The notes: generated by a model from the sequence alone, not told the origin. A DNA stretch of 64,000 bases from Hymenobacter cellulosivorans (GCF_022919135.1 NZ_CP095049.1:2856501-2920500), one strand, 5' to 3'. Numbered from the stretch's first letter, positions 33,464-42,753 are shown. Numbers and translations are program-made.

Positions 33464-34908
33464 ATCCCGTAGCCGCATTTCCGAACGTCTATTTTCTGGG
33501 TATCGGCGGCATTGGCATGTCGGCCCTGGCCCGTTGGTTTCAGGCCAATGGCCACCGCGTAAGCGGCTACGACAAAACCGCCACGCCCCTGACCGAGGCC
33601 CTGGCCGCCGAAGGCATTCAGGTGCACTACGACGATGCCGTGGAGAGCATTCCGGCCGAAGTGCGCGAAAACCGCGCCCAGACGCTGGTGGTCCTCACGC
33701 CTGCCATTCCCAAAGACCACAAGGAATGGGCCTGGCTGCGGGAGCAGGGCTACGACATCCGTAAGCGTAGCCAGGTACTGGGCGTACTCACGGCCGGCCG
33801 CTACACCATTGCCGTGGCCGGCACCCACGGCAAAACCACGACCAGCAGCATGGTTGCTCATTTGTTGCACCACGCCGGCGTGCCCTGCGCGGCCTTTTTG
33901 GGCGGCATTTCCGTGAACCTGGGCTCCAACGTCCTGCTGCCCCCGTCTAGTGAGCTAACAACAGACAACCAACAACTGACAACGACTCCAGTGGTAGTCG
34001 AGGCCGACGAGTACGACCGGAGCTTCCTGACTTTGCATCCCGACATTGCCATTGTCACCAGCACCGATGCCGACCACCTCGACATCTATGGCAATAAGGA
34101 GGCGCTGGTTGAGTCGTTCCGGCAGTTTGTAGCCCAGATCAAGCCCGGCGGCACGCTTATTCTCAACCACACCGCCGACCAGAGCATTGCCCAGTCGGTA
34201 GCCAACGGCGTGCGGGTTATTCGCTACGGTCTCTCGGCCGAGCAAGGTCCCGAGCTCTACGCCGCCCAGATTACAGCTCAGGGTCACCAGTTCCGTTTCG
34301 ACCTGCACAGCCCACTTGGCGACGTGCAAAATTTGGCGCTGGCCGTGCCCGGCTACCATAATGTGGAAAACATGCTGGCCGCCTGCTTGGTTGCTCAACT
34401 ACAACACGTAGGGGAGGAGCAGTTGAAAAGTGCGGTTGCAGCGTATCGGGGCGTCAAACGCCGGTTTGAGTTTATCGTCACCAAAGGCGACAAGGTGTAC
34501 GTGGACGACTACGCCCACCACCCGCGTGAAATAGATGCCTTCCTTCGCTCGTTACGGGCTTTGTACCCCGGTAAGCGCCTGCGCGTCGTGTTTCAGCCCC
34601 ACCTCTTCACCCGCACCCGCGACTTTGCTCCCGGCTTTGCCCAGAGCCTGAGCCTGGCCGATGAAGTCGTGATGCTCGACATCTACCCGGCCCGGGAGCT
34701 GCCGCTGGAAGGCGTGACCTCCGAATTGATTTTGTCCCAAATAACGGCTTCGCACAAGTCGTTGCAAACCAAAGCGGAAGTCCTGGCTGCGGCCGAATCA
34801 GACGATACTTTCGACGTGTTAGCCACCGTCGGCGCTGGGGATATTGACCAGCTTGTACCACGGCTAAGGAATATTTTAGATATTCGCTGGAATGGAGCTG
34901 AAGCGTAA
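33460..34908 (+). CDS. murC: UDP-MurNAc:L-alanine ligase (MurC) with a repeat-encoded insertion
   Basis: A 482-residue Mur ligase attaching L-alanine. The Rossmann start YFLGIGGIGMSALARWF, the ATP loop VAGTHGKTTTSSMVAHLL, EADEYDRSF and DDYAHHPREI are intact. Residues about 165-178 (SSELTTDNQQLTTT) sit just before EADEYDRSF and are encoded by four xnACAAC-type heptamers (33956-33983). This polar loop is not expected from the family core and looks like a tolerated insertion of the repeat seen in the intergenic gaps. It overlaps ftsQ by 17 bases. Confidence 0.93.
   Translation: MNPVAAFPNVYFLGIGGIGMSALARWFQANGHRVSGYDKTATPLTEALAAEGIQVHYDDAVESIPAEVRENRAQTLVVLTPAIPKDHKEWAWLREQGYDIRKRSQVLGVLTAGRYTIAVAGTHGKTTTSSMVAHLLHHAGVPCAAFLGGISVNLGSNVLLPPSSELTTDNQQLTTTPVVVEADEYDRSFLTLHPDIAIVTSTDADHLDIYGNKEALVESFRQFVAQIKPGGTLILNHTADQSIAQSVANGVRVIRYGLSAEQGPELYAAQITAQGHQFRFDLHSPLGDVQNLALAVPGYHNVENMLAACLVAQLQHVGEEQLKSAVAAYRGVKRRFEFIVTKGDKVYVDDYAHHPREIDAFLRSLRALYPGKRLRVVFQPHLFTRTRDFAPGFAQSLSLADEVVMLDIYPARELPLEGVTSELILSQITASHKSLQTKAEVLAAAESDDTFDVLATVGAGDIDQLVPRLRNILDIRWNGAEA
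33956..33983 (+). repeat. Heptamer array inside murC
   Basis: Four tandem 7-mers: TAACAAC, AGACAAC, CAACAAC, TGACAAC. The reading frame stays open through them. No inverted partner array is visible nearby. Confidence 0.75.
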
Positions 34909-35656
34909 AGCCAACAACCTGATTTTTGCCACTGGGTGCCTCGTGCTGCTCTCGGGGCTGGCCGTGTTTGCCGGAGTCCGGCAGGCCAGCCGCCCCGTGG
35001 GCCAGGTCATCGTGACTATTGGCAACGAGTTCAACAACTACTTCATCAGTGAGCGGGAAGTAACGGCTTTATTAACCCGCAATGGCAACCAGCAGCTCGA
35101 GGGTGCCCACCCCGACGACCTTGACCTTAAAGCCCTGGAAGCCCGCCTCAAAGCGCACAGCTTCGTTAAGGAAGCTCAAGTATACCGCGACCTGGCCGGC
35201 AATTTGCACGCCGACGTGCGCCAAAACCGTCCGATTGCCCGCCTCGTACACGCCGATACCCGCCTGGATAGCTACCTCGATGCCGAGGGCAAGAAACTGC
35301 CGTTGTCGTCGTTATTCACTGCCCGCGTGGTGCCCATTTCCCGGCTGGGGGGCGGGCCGCTCCAAGCTGGCTTTTTCCAAGATTCCACCGGTCGTCAGTA
35401 TCTGGCGTTTTTGCGCTATATTGATGAGCATCCGTTCTGGCGGGCCCAGGTAGCGGAGGTATTTATTGGCCCTAATGGCAAAGTTTCCTTCACCCAGCAA
35501 GTGGGGGACCAACGAATAGAATTTGGCTTTCCGGAGAATATTTCGGAAAAATTTGCGAAACTGATGGTATTTTACCGTCAAATTCCTCCGGTCTTGGGCT
35601 GGGACACGTACCACCGCGTCAACGTTGAGTTCAAAGATCAAATCATTTGTGAGTAA
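34892..35656 (+). CDS. ftsQ: Division protein FtsQ
   Basis: A 254-residue bitopic protein: short cytoplasmic start, one membrane helix (about 9-28) and a periplasmic part with a POTRA-like region (EVTALLTRNGNQQLEG... FVKEAQVYRDLAGNLHADVRQNRPIARL) followed by the beta domain. FtsQ links FtsL to the divisome. Divergence is high as usual for FtsQ; the call rests on position between murC and ftsA plus topology. Confidence 0.88.
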   Translation: MELKRKANNLIFATGCLVLLSGLAVFAGVRQASRPVGQVIVTIGNEFNNYFISEREVTALLTRNGNQQLEGAHPDDLDLKALEARLKAHSFVKEAQVYRDLAGNLHADVRQNRPIARLVHADTRLDSYLDAEGKKLPLSSLFTARVVPISRLGGGPLQAGFFQDSTGRQYLAFLRYIDEHPFWRAQVAEVFIGPNGKVSFTQQVGDQRIEFGFPENISEKFAKLMVFYRQIPPVLGWDTYHRVNVEFKDQIICE

Positions 35657-35669
35657 CGAAATCTTGCGT

Positions 35670-35693
35670 AAACGCCCAAAAACGGCGTTTTTT
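35670..35693 (+). terminator. Hairpin with T run between ftsQ and ftsA
   Basis: AAACGCC and GGCGTTT arms, 7-base loop, then TTT. It may reduce readthrough into ftsA-ftsZ; no TAnnTTTG promoter is visible in the short remaining gap. Confidence 0.6.
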
Positions 35694-35742
35694 GCAACTG
35701 AAATCATAGCACCAACCGCACCCCACTCGTCCTTCCTTCCTC

Positions 35743-37104
35743 ATGCAAAACGATAAGATTGTAGTCGGCCTCGACATTGGCACCACCAAAATTTGCGCTC
35801 TGGTAGGGCGGAAAAACGAGTTTGGGAAGCTCGAAATCCTGGGCATGGGCAAAGCCGTGTCGGAAGGAGTGGTGCGCGGTATCGTGTCGAACATCGACAA
35901 GACGGTGGATGCAATCCGGAAGGCAATTCGGCAAGCCGAAGAACAGTCCGGAATCAATATTGGCGTCGTGAACGTGGGCATCGCCGGCCAGCACATCAAG
36001 AGCCTGCAGCATAACGGTAGCATCACCCGCAATTCCGCCGAAACGGAGATTACCGTGGACGATGTAAATCGTCTTACCAACGATATGTACCGCCTGGTTA
36101 CCCCGCCCGGCTCGGAAATCATCCACGTAATGCCCCAGGACTACAAGGTGGACTACGAGGAAGGTATCATGGACCCCGTGGGCATGTCGGGCGTGCGCCT
36201 GGAAGGCAACTTCCACATCATCACGGCCCAGAGCACGGCCATCAACAACATCAACAAGTGCGTCACCAAAGCTGGCCTGGAAATCGATAACCTGATTCTC
36301 GAGCCGCTGGCTTCGAGCATGTCGGTGCTGTCGGAAGAAGAAAAGGAAGCTGGTGTGGCCCTGATTGACATTGGAGGCGGCACCACCGACCTGGCTATCT
36401 TCAAGGACGGTATCATCCGCCACGCCGCTGTGCTGCCCTTTGGTGGCAACATCGTGACCAGCGACATCAAGCAGGGCTGCGCCGTCATGCAGAACCAGGC
36501 CGAGCAGCTGAAGGTGAAATTCGGCAAAGCCATTGCCGAAGAAGCATCCGACTACGAAATCGTGAGCATCCCCGGCCTGCGCGACCGGGCTCCTAAGGAA
36601 ATTTCCCTCAAGAACCTGGCCCACATCATCGAGGCCCGGATGGAGGAAATCATCGAGCTGGTGTACGCCGAGATTCAGCGCACTGGCCACGGCGACAAGC
36701 TCGCGGCTGGCATCGTGCTGACCGGCGGCGGCTCTCAGCTCCAGAACCTGGTGCAGCTCACCGAGTACGTAACGGGCCTCGATACCCGCATTGGCTACCC
36801 CAATGAGCACCTGGGCAAAAGCAAAATTGAGGCGGTGAAGTCGCCGATGTACGCTACCACTGTAGGCCTAGTACTAGCCGGTTACCGCTCGATTGACGAG
36901 CGAGTGAGCCGTTCGTACGAGGAAGAGGAGCAGTACCGCCCAGCGCCCGAGGTTCGGGCCGCTGCGCCGGTTGCTCCCCAGCCGGCCCCCGCACCCCAGC
37001 CCGCCCCGCCGAAGAAAACTTCGGGCGCTGGCAAGTTCTTCCAGGACATCATCAGCCGTACGAAAGGCCTGCTGATTGATGACTTTGACGACAAGCAGTA
37101 CTAA
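35743..37104 (+). CDS. ftsA: Divisome actin-like ATPase FtsA
   Basis: A 453-residue actin-fold protein that tethers FtsZ to the membrane. It shows the first phosphate loop VVGLDIGTTKICALVG, the second phosphate motif LIDIGGGTTDLAIF and the adenosine motif IVLTGGGSQLQNL, with the FtsA-specific 1C subdomain between. A proline/alanine-rich linker (about 395-425) precedes a conserved C-terminal LLIDDFDDKQY that probably includes the membrane-targeting segment. Confidence 0.95.
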   Translation: MQNDKIVVGLDIGTTKICALVGRKNEFGKLEILGMGKAVSEGVVRGIVSNIDKTVDAIRKAIRQAEEQSGINIGVVNVGIAGQHIKSLQHNGSITRNSAETEITVDDVNRLTNDMYRLVTPPGSEIIHVMPQDYKVDYEEGIMDPVGMSGVRLEGNFHIITAQSTAINNINKCVTKAGLEIDNLILEPLASSMSVLSEEEKEAGVALIDIGGGTTDLAIFKDGIIRHAAVLPFGGNIVTSDIKQGCAVMQNQAEQLKVKFGKAIAEEASDYEIVSIPGLRDRAPKEISLKNLAHIIEARMEEIIELVYAEIQRTGHGDKLAAGIVLTGGGSQLQNLVQLTEYVTGLDTRIGYPNEHLGKSKIEAVKSPMYATTVGLVLAGYRSIDERVSRSYEEEEQYRPAPEVRAAAPVAPQPAPAPQPAPPKKTSGAGKFFQDIISRTKGLLIDDFDDKQY

Positions 37105-37105
37105 A

Positions 37106-37208
37106 TCATTTAACATTTAACAATTATCAGTTGACACTTCCCCGGGCAGAAAAGCTTGTAGATGCAGAGTAGTTGAGTGATAAATGATAAATGGTAACTG
37201 TTAATTGA
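37106..37208. repeat. Inverted pair of degenerate heptamer arrays, ftsA-ftsZ
   Basis: Left array: TCATTTA, ACATTTA, ACAATTA, TCAGTTG, ACACTTC (37106-37140). Right array, opposite strand: TCAATTA, ACAGTTA, CCATTTA, TCATTTA, TCACTCA (37174-37208). Shared consensus about WCANTTA, period exactly 7, spaced by 33 bases. Confidence 0.78.
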
Positions 37209-37220
37209 AGCAGACCACTC

Positions 37221-38714
37221 ATGTATAAATTTGATATTCCAGCGCAATCCAACTCCATCATCAAGGTGATTGGTGTCGGTGGGGGCGGTTCCAATGCCGT
37301 GAACCACATGTTCAGCCAAGGCATTAAGGACGTGGAATTCGTGATTTGCAACACCGACAAGCAGGCCCTGCACAGCAGCACCGTGCCCAACAAGCTGCAA
37401 ATCGGCGTGGACCTGACCGAGGGCCTTGGAGCCGGTGCTAACCCCGAGCGGGGCAAGCAGGCGGCCATCGAGAGCCGGGAGCAAATCCGGGAGCTGCTCA
37501 GCAACGGAACCAAGATGGTGTTCATCACGGCCGGTATGGGCGGTGGTACGGGCACGGGTGCCGCGCCCGTTATTGCCAAAGTGGCCAAGGAGCTAGGCAT
37601 TCTGACCGTCGGAATAGTGACGGCGCCATTCCTGTTTGAGGGCAAGAAAAAGCGTCAGCAGGCCGAGCAGGGCATCAAGGAACTCAGCGACAACTGCGAC
37701 ACGGTTCTGGTTATTCTCAATGATAAGCTGCGCGAAATCTTCGGCAATCTGCCCATCCGCTCGGCCTTCGCCAAGGCGGATAATGTGCTGAGTACGGCCG
37801 CCAAGTCGATTGCCGAAATTATCACCGTCACGAGCGAGGTCAACGTGGACTTTGAAGACGTGAAAACGGTGATGAAGGACTCGGGTGCGGCCGTAATGGG
37901 CAGCAGCATCACTGAAGGCGAAAACCGCGCCCAGCGGGCCGCCGAGGAGGCCCTGGCTTCGCCGCTGCTCAACAACACCGACATCCATGGGGCGCAGAAA
38001 ATCCTGCTCAGCATTATGTCGGGCGACCAGGCCGAGCTGGAAATGGACGAGCTGACCGAAATTACGGAGTACATCCAGGAAAAAGCTGGTCAGGACGCTG
38101 AGGTTATCTTCGGCCACGGCATCGACTCGACGCTGGGCCAGAGCATCCGTGTAACGGTTATTGCCACCGGCTTTGCCCGGGAGGCCCACAACATTACCAC
38201 GGTGTACGCCATGGAGAAGCCGGAGCCGGCTTCCGCACCCGTACCCGACCCGCAGATCAACATCTTCGACCGGGACCGGCAGGAAGCTTCTACCGCCCCC
38301 ATCGTGCCTTCGTTTAGCGCCCCGGCTCCCGTGGCCACCGCTACTCCGGAGCCGCCGAAGGTGACCTTCGACCTGGAAACGTCGCCCTACACAGGGTATG
38401 TGCCCCCAGTGGCAGCTCCTTCCACGCCAGCCCCCGAGCCCGTAGTTATTCACCAGCCCGCTCCGGTGCAGCAGCCGGCTCGTCCGTCGCTGGATGCCCG
38501 GGCTGAAGAGCGCCGTCGTCGCTTGGAAGGCCTGAGCAACGGCCTGACTAACGACGTCATCAAAGACCAGCTGGAGACTCCGGCTTATCTGCGGCGGCAG
38601 GTGAAGCTGGAGAATGTAGTGCCTTCAAACGAGCGTAATATCTCGCGCTTTAACTTGTCGGACGACAACGAATTGCTCGGCGACAACCGTTTTCTGCACG
38701 ACAACGTGGATTAA
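37221..38714 (+). CDS. ftsZ: Division GTPase FtsZ
   Basis: A 497-residue tubulin homologue forming the cytokinetic ring. IKVIGVGGGGSNAVNHM, the tubulin signature GGGTGTG (108-114) and the T7-loop region are intact. The globular domain ends near residue 320. A long proline-rich linker (about 330-440) and a charged end (SRFNLSDDNELLGDNRFLHDNVD region) follow, making the tail longer than in Proteobacteria. It is the last gene of the dcw cluster, before a strong terminator. Confidence 0.96.
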   Translation: MYKFDIPAQSNSIIKVIGVGGGGSNAVNHMFSQGIKDVEFVICNTDKQALHSSTVPNKLQIGVDLTEGLGAGANPERGKQAAIESREQIRELLSNGTKMVFITAGMGGGTGTGAAPVIAKVAKELGILTVGIVTAPFLFEGKKKRQQAEQGIKELSDNCDTVLVILNDKLREIFGNLPIRSAFAKADNVLSTAAKSIAEIITVTSEVNVDFEDVKTVMKDSGAAVMGSSITEGENRAQRAAEEALASPLLNNTDIHGAQKILLSIMSGDQAELEMDELTEITEYIQEKAGQDAEVIFGHGIDSTLGQSIRVTVIATGFAREAHNITTVYAMEKPEPASAPVPDPQINIFDRDRQEASTAPIVPSFSAPAPVATATPEPPKVTFDLETSPYTGYVPPVAAPSTPAPEPVVIHQPAPVQQPARPSLDARAEERRRRLEGLSNGLTNDVIKDQLETPAYLRRQVKLENVVPSNERNISRFNLSDDNELLGDNRFLHDNVD

Positions 38715-38735
38715 ACTGGCCGCCTTGCTGCCAAC

Positions 38736-38770
38736 AAAAAAGCCACTCCGAGTCCCGGAGTGGCTTTTTT
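38736..38770. terminator. Terminator of the dcw cluster
   Basis: Perfect 14-bp arms AAAAAAGCCACTCC and GGAGTGGCTTTTTT with a 7-base loop. Symmetric A and T runs allow termination from both sides, including the small minus-strand gene that follows. Confidence 0.9.
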
Positions 38771-38803
38771 GTTGACTTAGGAGCTAGTAGCTCAGGAAAT
38801 TAG

Positions 38804-38959
38804 CTATTTGACAGCGGCCGTGGAAGCGGAGTCCGGGCGGGAGGCGTTGATTGGGTCAGCAGACTCCCGGTCGGGCGACAGAGTACGACTGGCCGTGGAA
38901 GATGAAGCGGTGCATGCCGAGCACAAGGCCAGCAGCGCAATAAGCAATTTGCTTTTCAT
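38804..38959 (-). CDS. Small secreted or lipid-anchored peptide (51 aa)
   Basis: Reading the minus strand from the ATG at 38959 gives 51 residues: MKSKLLIALLALCSAC, then a Ser/Thr/Asp-rich mature part ending in STAAVK. The N-terminus is a signal peptide with a cysteine at position 16 in a weak lipobox (CSAC). A full promoter (TTG-19-TATCTTTG) lies 115 bases upstream and a bidirectional terminator downstream, which makes a real transcription unit likely. I recognise no family. Confidence 0.6.
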   Translation of the reverse strand: MKSKLLIALLALCSACTASSSTASRTLSPDRESADPINASRPDSASTAAVK

Positions 38960-39073
38960 GAGGGTAAGGAGAGTGAATTGCCGGTTCTCGGCAACAGAGA
39001 AAGATACTGCACCACAGTACCTGGCCGCTAATACGGCTTGGCTGTCAGGAAGTTTGGGGAATCAGTTGCGGAG

Positions 39074-39103
39074 CAAAGATAGTGTGGTGCCATCTGGGTT
39101 CAA
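39074..39103 (-). promoter_or_regulatory. Promoter of the small secreted peptide gene
   Basis: On the minus strand, TTG (39103-39101), 19 bases, then TATCTTTG (39081-39074): a full match to the Bacteroidota promoter. The 115-base leader is long and could hold a regulatory RNA structure, though none is obvious. Confidence 0.65.
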
Positions 39104-39139
39104 CTACTTACCACTGCCGCTGTAACCGCTGGCCAGGAG

Positions 39140-40291
39140 CTAGGGCTTGAAAGGGTCGGAAAAGCGCTTATCCTGAATGAAGGTTGAATCGGTAAGAGTA
39201 CGCAGAAAGGCAATGACCTGCTGTTTCTGGGTGGCATTCAGGCTAAGCTGGGTACCGTTGCGCTTGTTGGTGGCCGTAAGCAGGTTCAGGTCCAGGTTGG
39301 GGCTGTCTTTAGCCACATGGTCACTGTAATGGTCGAGCACCTGCTCCAGGGTCTGAAAACGGCCGTCGTGCATATAAGGCGCCGTCAGGGCAATGTTGCG
39401 CAGGGTAGGGGCCCGCATCTTGCCCCGGTCTGACTCCAGGCCGGTTACCATAAAGCGCCCGGCATCCTTGGGACTGGCGTCCAGGCCGTTGTTGAAGAAG
39501 GTGGTATTAGCTCCCAGGGTATAATCGGTAGAGGAAAACAGGCGGTTGCCCTCGTTGTGGCAGTGCATGCAGTCGGCACCGGCCACGGGAATAGTAGGGT
39601 CGGGATGATTGGAAAACAAAACCTTACCCTGAATTTCCTGGCTGCTGAGCTGGGCCTCGCCGCGCAGGTATTTGTCGTACTTGGAATTAGCTGAAATCAG
39701 CGTCCGCTCAAACTGAGCCAGAGCCTTCAGCACGTTTTCCTCCGTGATGGTGCGCGAGCCAAAGGCCTTGCGAAACAGGGGGGGATAAAGGTCTGTTTGT
39801 TGCAGCTTGCTAACGCCCGCGGCCAAGCTTTGGTGCAGCTCTACGGGGTTTTCGATGGGCTTTTGAGCCTGGGCTTCCAAGCTAACCGCGGCCCCATCCC
39901 AGTTCAGGGTGGGCTCCCAGAGAATATTGGCCAGCGACATTGCACCGCGGGTATTGGCCGCGCCATCGACGCCCCGAGCCAAGCCCAGGCCATCGGTAAA
40001 AGCCTTGCTCTGCTGGTGGCAGCTCCCGCACGACATGGTGTTGTTGCGCGAGAGTTTGGGCTCGTAAAACAGCATGCGGCCCAGGGCCACGCCTTCTTCG
40101 GTGAGCGGGTTACTGGCCGGAATCTTGACGTCCTGCGGAAACCCTTTGGGCAATACCAACTGATAAGGCGTCGTCACGACGGGGCTTTCCCCTTCGACCT
40201 CCGTTTCGGTTTCGGGCTTGCAAGCCGTTACCACAACCAGAAAAACGCCCGTAGCCAGCAGCCAGGAGCGTAAGCGAGTAGAAGTTAACAC
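39140..40291 (-). CDS. Diheme MauG/cytochrome c peroxidase-family lipoprotein
   Basis: A 383-residue lipoprotein: signal LRSWLLATGVFLVVVTAC, with the lipid-linked cysteine near residue 24, then two c-type heme sites, CGSCH at 88-92 and CMHCH in the second half. APYMHDGRFQTLEQVLDHY near the C-terminus is typical of the MauG/CCP group. Members reduce peroxide or oxidise partner proteins in the periplasm. A GTG at 40291 starts the signal peptide; the longer reading from 40462 overlaps the divergent ClC gene. It is the second such protein in this region. Confidence 0.87.
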   Translation of the reverse strand: MLTSTRLRSWLLATGVFLVVVTACKPETETEVEGESPVVTTPYQLVLPKGFPQDVKIPASNPLTEEGVALGRMLFYEPKLSRNNTMSCGSCHQQSKAFTDGLGLARGVDGAANTRGAMSLANILWEPTLNWDGAAVSLEAQAQKPIENPVELHQSLAAGVSKLQQTDLYPPLFRKAFGSRTITEENVLKALAQFERTLISANSKYDKYLRGEAQLSSQEIQGKVLFSNHPDPTIPVAGADCMHCHNEGNRLFSSTDYTLGANTTFFNNGLDASPKDAGRFMVTGLESDRGKMRAPTLRNIALTAPYMHDGRFQTLEQVLDHYSDHVAKDSPNLDLNLLTATNKRNGTQLSLNATQKQQVIAFLRTLTDSTFIQDKRFSDPFKP

Positions 40292-40462
40292 CCGAGGTAG
40301 AGTAGCGTTAGGGAAAAGTCCAAGATATTGATTTCTAGCGTAACCCAGCGCTTCCGGGAATGGTTTCGGGCCGGTAAATTCCCACTCGGCAGGCGTACCA
40401 CTACCCGTGCCCTGGGGCTTTGCGTACCTTGGCTTCGTTTTCCTCACCTCGACGTTTGCCAC

Positions 40463-41746
40463 ATGCTTTTTCGGATGTTGTCCCGCCTGTGGGCTGAGTA
40501 CCGCGCGCTTCTGTGGTTTAGCGGGCGTTGGCTGCTAATCAGTGCCATCGTTGGAGCTCTGGCAGGCACGGCCTCAGCGGGTTTCCTAGTGGCACTGGAT
40601 TGGGTAACGGCTTGGCGGGAGGAGCACCCCTGGATCCTGGCCGGGCTGCCGCTGGGTGGGCTGCTGGTCGGGCTGCTGTATCACTATTGGGGCCGGTCGG
40701 TGGAAGCCGGCAACAACCTGCTGCTGGAGGAGATTCATGCGCCCCGGGCCGTTTTGCCCCTGCGCATGGTCCCGCTGGTGCTGGTCGGTACGCTGCTGAC
40801 GCACTTGTTTGGCGGCTCGGCCGGGCGGGAAGGCACCGCCGTGCAGATGGGCGGCGCCTTGGCTGACCAACTCACGCGCTGGTTCCGCCTGCACCGCCGT
40901 GACCGGACTTTGCTGCTGATTGCGGGCATCAGCGCCGGGTTTGCTTCCGTGTTTGGTACGCCGCTGGCCGGAGCCGTTTTTGGACTGGAAGTGTTTCTGC
41001 TGGGCCGCCTGCGCTATGATGCCATCCTGCCCAGCTTTTTGGCGGCCGCCTGCGCCGACTGGGTTACGCGGGCTTGGGGAGTAGGGCATACAGCTTATCC
41101 GGTGCTGCTGGCTCCCCCTGGCTTTTCGTTGCTGAGCCTGGGCAGTGCCGCCGCCGCTGGCTTGGCTTTCGGACTAACGGCCCGCTTGTTTGCTGGTACT
41201 ACGCACCGCATCAGCGCCTTTTTCAAGCACTGGCTGCCTTTTGCACCTTTGCGCCCTGTGCTGGGCGGCGTCGTGGTAGTGCTGCTGGTGTGGGGGCTGG
41301 GCGCCACGGATTATATCGGTTTGGGCGTGCCGGTCATCGTGCGGGCATTTGCTGAGCCGCTGCCGAGTTACGCCTTTGCCCTGAAAATCCTGCTGACAGC
41401 CCTGACGCTGGGGGCTGGCTTTAAGGGGGGCGAAGTCACGCCGCTGTTTTTTATTGGCGCAGCCCTAGGCAATGCGTTGGCGCCGCTGTTGCCGTTGCCC
41501 ATGCCCTTGTTGGCGGGCATGGGCTTCGTGGCTGTGTTTGCCGGGGCGGCCAATACACCCCTGGCCTGCATCCTGATGGGCCTGGAGCTGTTTGGGCAGC
41601 AGGGAGGCCTGTACATTGCGCTAGCCTGCGTGGTGAGCTACCTGTTCTCCGGCCACCGCGGTATTTACGGTGCCCAGCAGGTAGGCCAGAGCAAGCATGG
41701 CTTATGGGCGCGGCATCAGGGCCGGCGGTTGCGCGACCTGCGTTAA
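40463..41746 (+). CDS. ClC-type chloride channel or antiporter
   Basis: A 427-residue membrane protein of the ClC family. The GGSAGREGTAVQMGGALAD segment is the GxEGP-like filter motif, SAGFASVFGTPLAGAVFGLEV follows, and GAGFKGGEVTPLFFIGAALGNAL is the GKxGPxxH-type region. Ten or more helices are visible; no CBS domains. Whether it is a channel or a Cl-/H+ exchanger is open. The start could be ATG 40463 or 40475. It is divergent from a MauG gene; the gap has only near matches to the -7 consensus (TACCTTGG). Confidence 0.87.
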   Translation: MLFRMLSRLWAEYRALLWFSGRWLLISAIVGALAGTASAGFLVALDWVTAWREEHPWILAGLPLGGLLVGLLYHYWGRSVEAGNNLLLEEIHAPRAVLPLRMVPLVLVGTLLTHLFGGSAGREGTAVQMGGALADQLTRWFRLHRRDRTLLLIAGISAGFASVFGTPLAGAVFGLEVFLLGRLRYDAILPSFLAAACADWVTRAWGVGHTAYPVLLAPPGFSLLSLGSAAAAGLAFGLTARLFAGTTHRISAFFKHWLPFAPLRPVLGGVVVVLLVWGLGATDYIGLGVPVIVRAFAEPLPSYAFALKILLTALTLGAGFKGGEVTPLFFIGAALGNALAPLLPLPMPLLAGMGFVAVFAGAANTPLACILMGLELFGQQGGLYIALACVVSYLFSGHRGIYGAQQVGQSKHGLWARHQGRRLRDLR

Positions 41747-42753
41747 GCGCCTGGCGTCCGGCCTTTCAGCAAATATTTGGTTTGCTTGAAGCTGTAACCT
41801 ACCGCTATTACCATCCGACCGGCGCCGGCCGGATGGTCGGTGGTGACGGTATAAATGGGGAACTGGGCGCTGGTGTTCAGCGAAAAGTTCTTGTAGTAAA
41901 TGTCGAGGCCGGGCCCCAGCAGCGCGTCGTTCATGGCGTGTTCGTAGGTGAGTTGCCCGTCCAGCATTTCGCCCTTGGTTTTCTCGTAGTAGAGCTGAGC
42001 CGAAGGATAGATTTGCCAGTTTGAGCCCAGGGCCACACGGTAAAACAGGTTGGCGAAGCTGGCGGTGCTGGGTGCCAGACTATTCTCAAACTGATTGCGG
42101 GTCGAGCGGCGGTAGCTGGAATTTAGGCTCAGGCCTACGTTGTGAAAGCTGCCGATGTAGTTTAGGTACAGGAAGCCGTCGGTGGTGCCGGTGCCGGGTT
42201 GGTTGAGCATGGAGTAGCGCTGCCCCCGCGGGTTGGTGCGCTGGTAGTCGCCGGTAGGCAGCTTGGCCCCGCCACCCACGATGAGTCGGCTTTGCACGCC
42301 CATCGTCTCAATGGCCCGAATCAGGTGGTAGCCGGCAAATACGGTGACGTCGCCCAGGCCCGCAGTGTTGAGCTGCCGCCCGTTGCTTTGGGACGTATTC
42401 ATGACGTAGGGAACAAAGGCGTTCAGCTCCAGACGCTTGGCCAGAAAGTACTTGCCCCGTAGCTCCACTACCCGGTACGCTTCATAGTCGGTGGCGTCGC
42501 CCTGGTGGTTATGCTCGTAGCCCGTATCCTGGTTGGGGTGACTGGGCACAAAAGGCTGGACGCCCGCCGGAAAAAACTGGTGCGGCTGCCCCAGTTGCTG
42601 GTAGCCATTGAAGATTCGGTAGCGGTGCATCAGCGAAATGCCGCTTTGATTATCGTAGGGCGTAATACCCATAAAGCAGCCGCAGATGTCGCAGGCGCGG
42701 GCTGCCGGACTCAGTAGGCTCAAGAGAGCCAGAGTCAGATATAATTGTCTCAT
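41743..42753 (-). CDS. Outer-membrane barrel protein with CDICGC N-terminus
   Basis: A 336-residue exported protein with a signal peptide ending at ARA. The mature chain begins with the metal-site-like CDICGCFMG (21-29), followed by alternating beta-strand segments and a C-terminal aromatic strand, typical of an outer-membrane beta-barrel. I recognise it only as a Bacteroidota transporter-like barrel often linked to MbnP and MauG genes. The cysteines could bind copper. It follows a MauG gene on the same strand by 57 bases and probably belongs to that operon. Its last four bases overlap the ClC gene. Confidence 0.72.
   Translation of the reverse strand: MRQLYLTLALLSLLSPAARACDICGCFMGITPYDNQSGISLMHRYRIFNGYQQLGQPHQFFPAGVQPFVPSHPNQDTGYEHNHQGDATDYEAYRVVELRGKYFLAKRLELNAFVPYVMNTSQSNGRQLNTAGLGDVTVFAGYHLIRAIETMGVQSRLIVGGGAKLPTGDYQRTNPRGQRYSMLNQPGTGTTDGFLYLNYIGSFHNVGLSLNSSYRRSTRNQFENSLAPSTASFANLFYRVALGSNWQIYPSAQLYYEKTKGEMLDGQLTYEHAMNDALLGPGLDIYYKNFSLNTSAQFPIYTVTTDHPAGAGRMVIAVGYSFKQTKYLLKGRTPGA

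Noticed and set aside
38808..39125. 105-codon plus-strand open frame downstream of ftsZ
   Set aside because: It lies antisense to the better supported minus-strand secreted peptide gene and covers its promoter; the translation shows no protein-like features.
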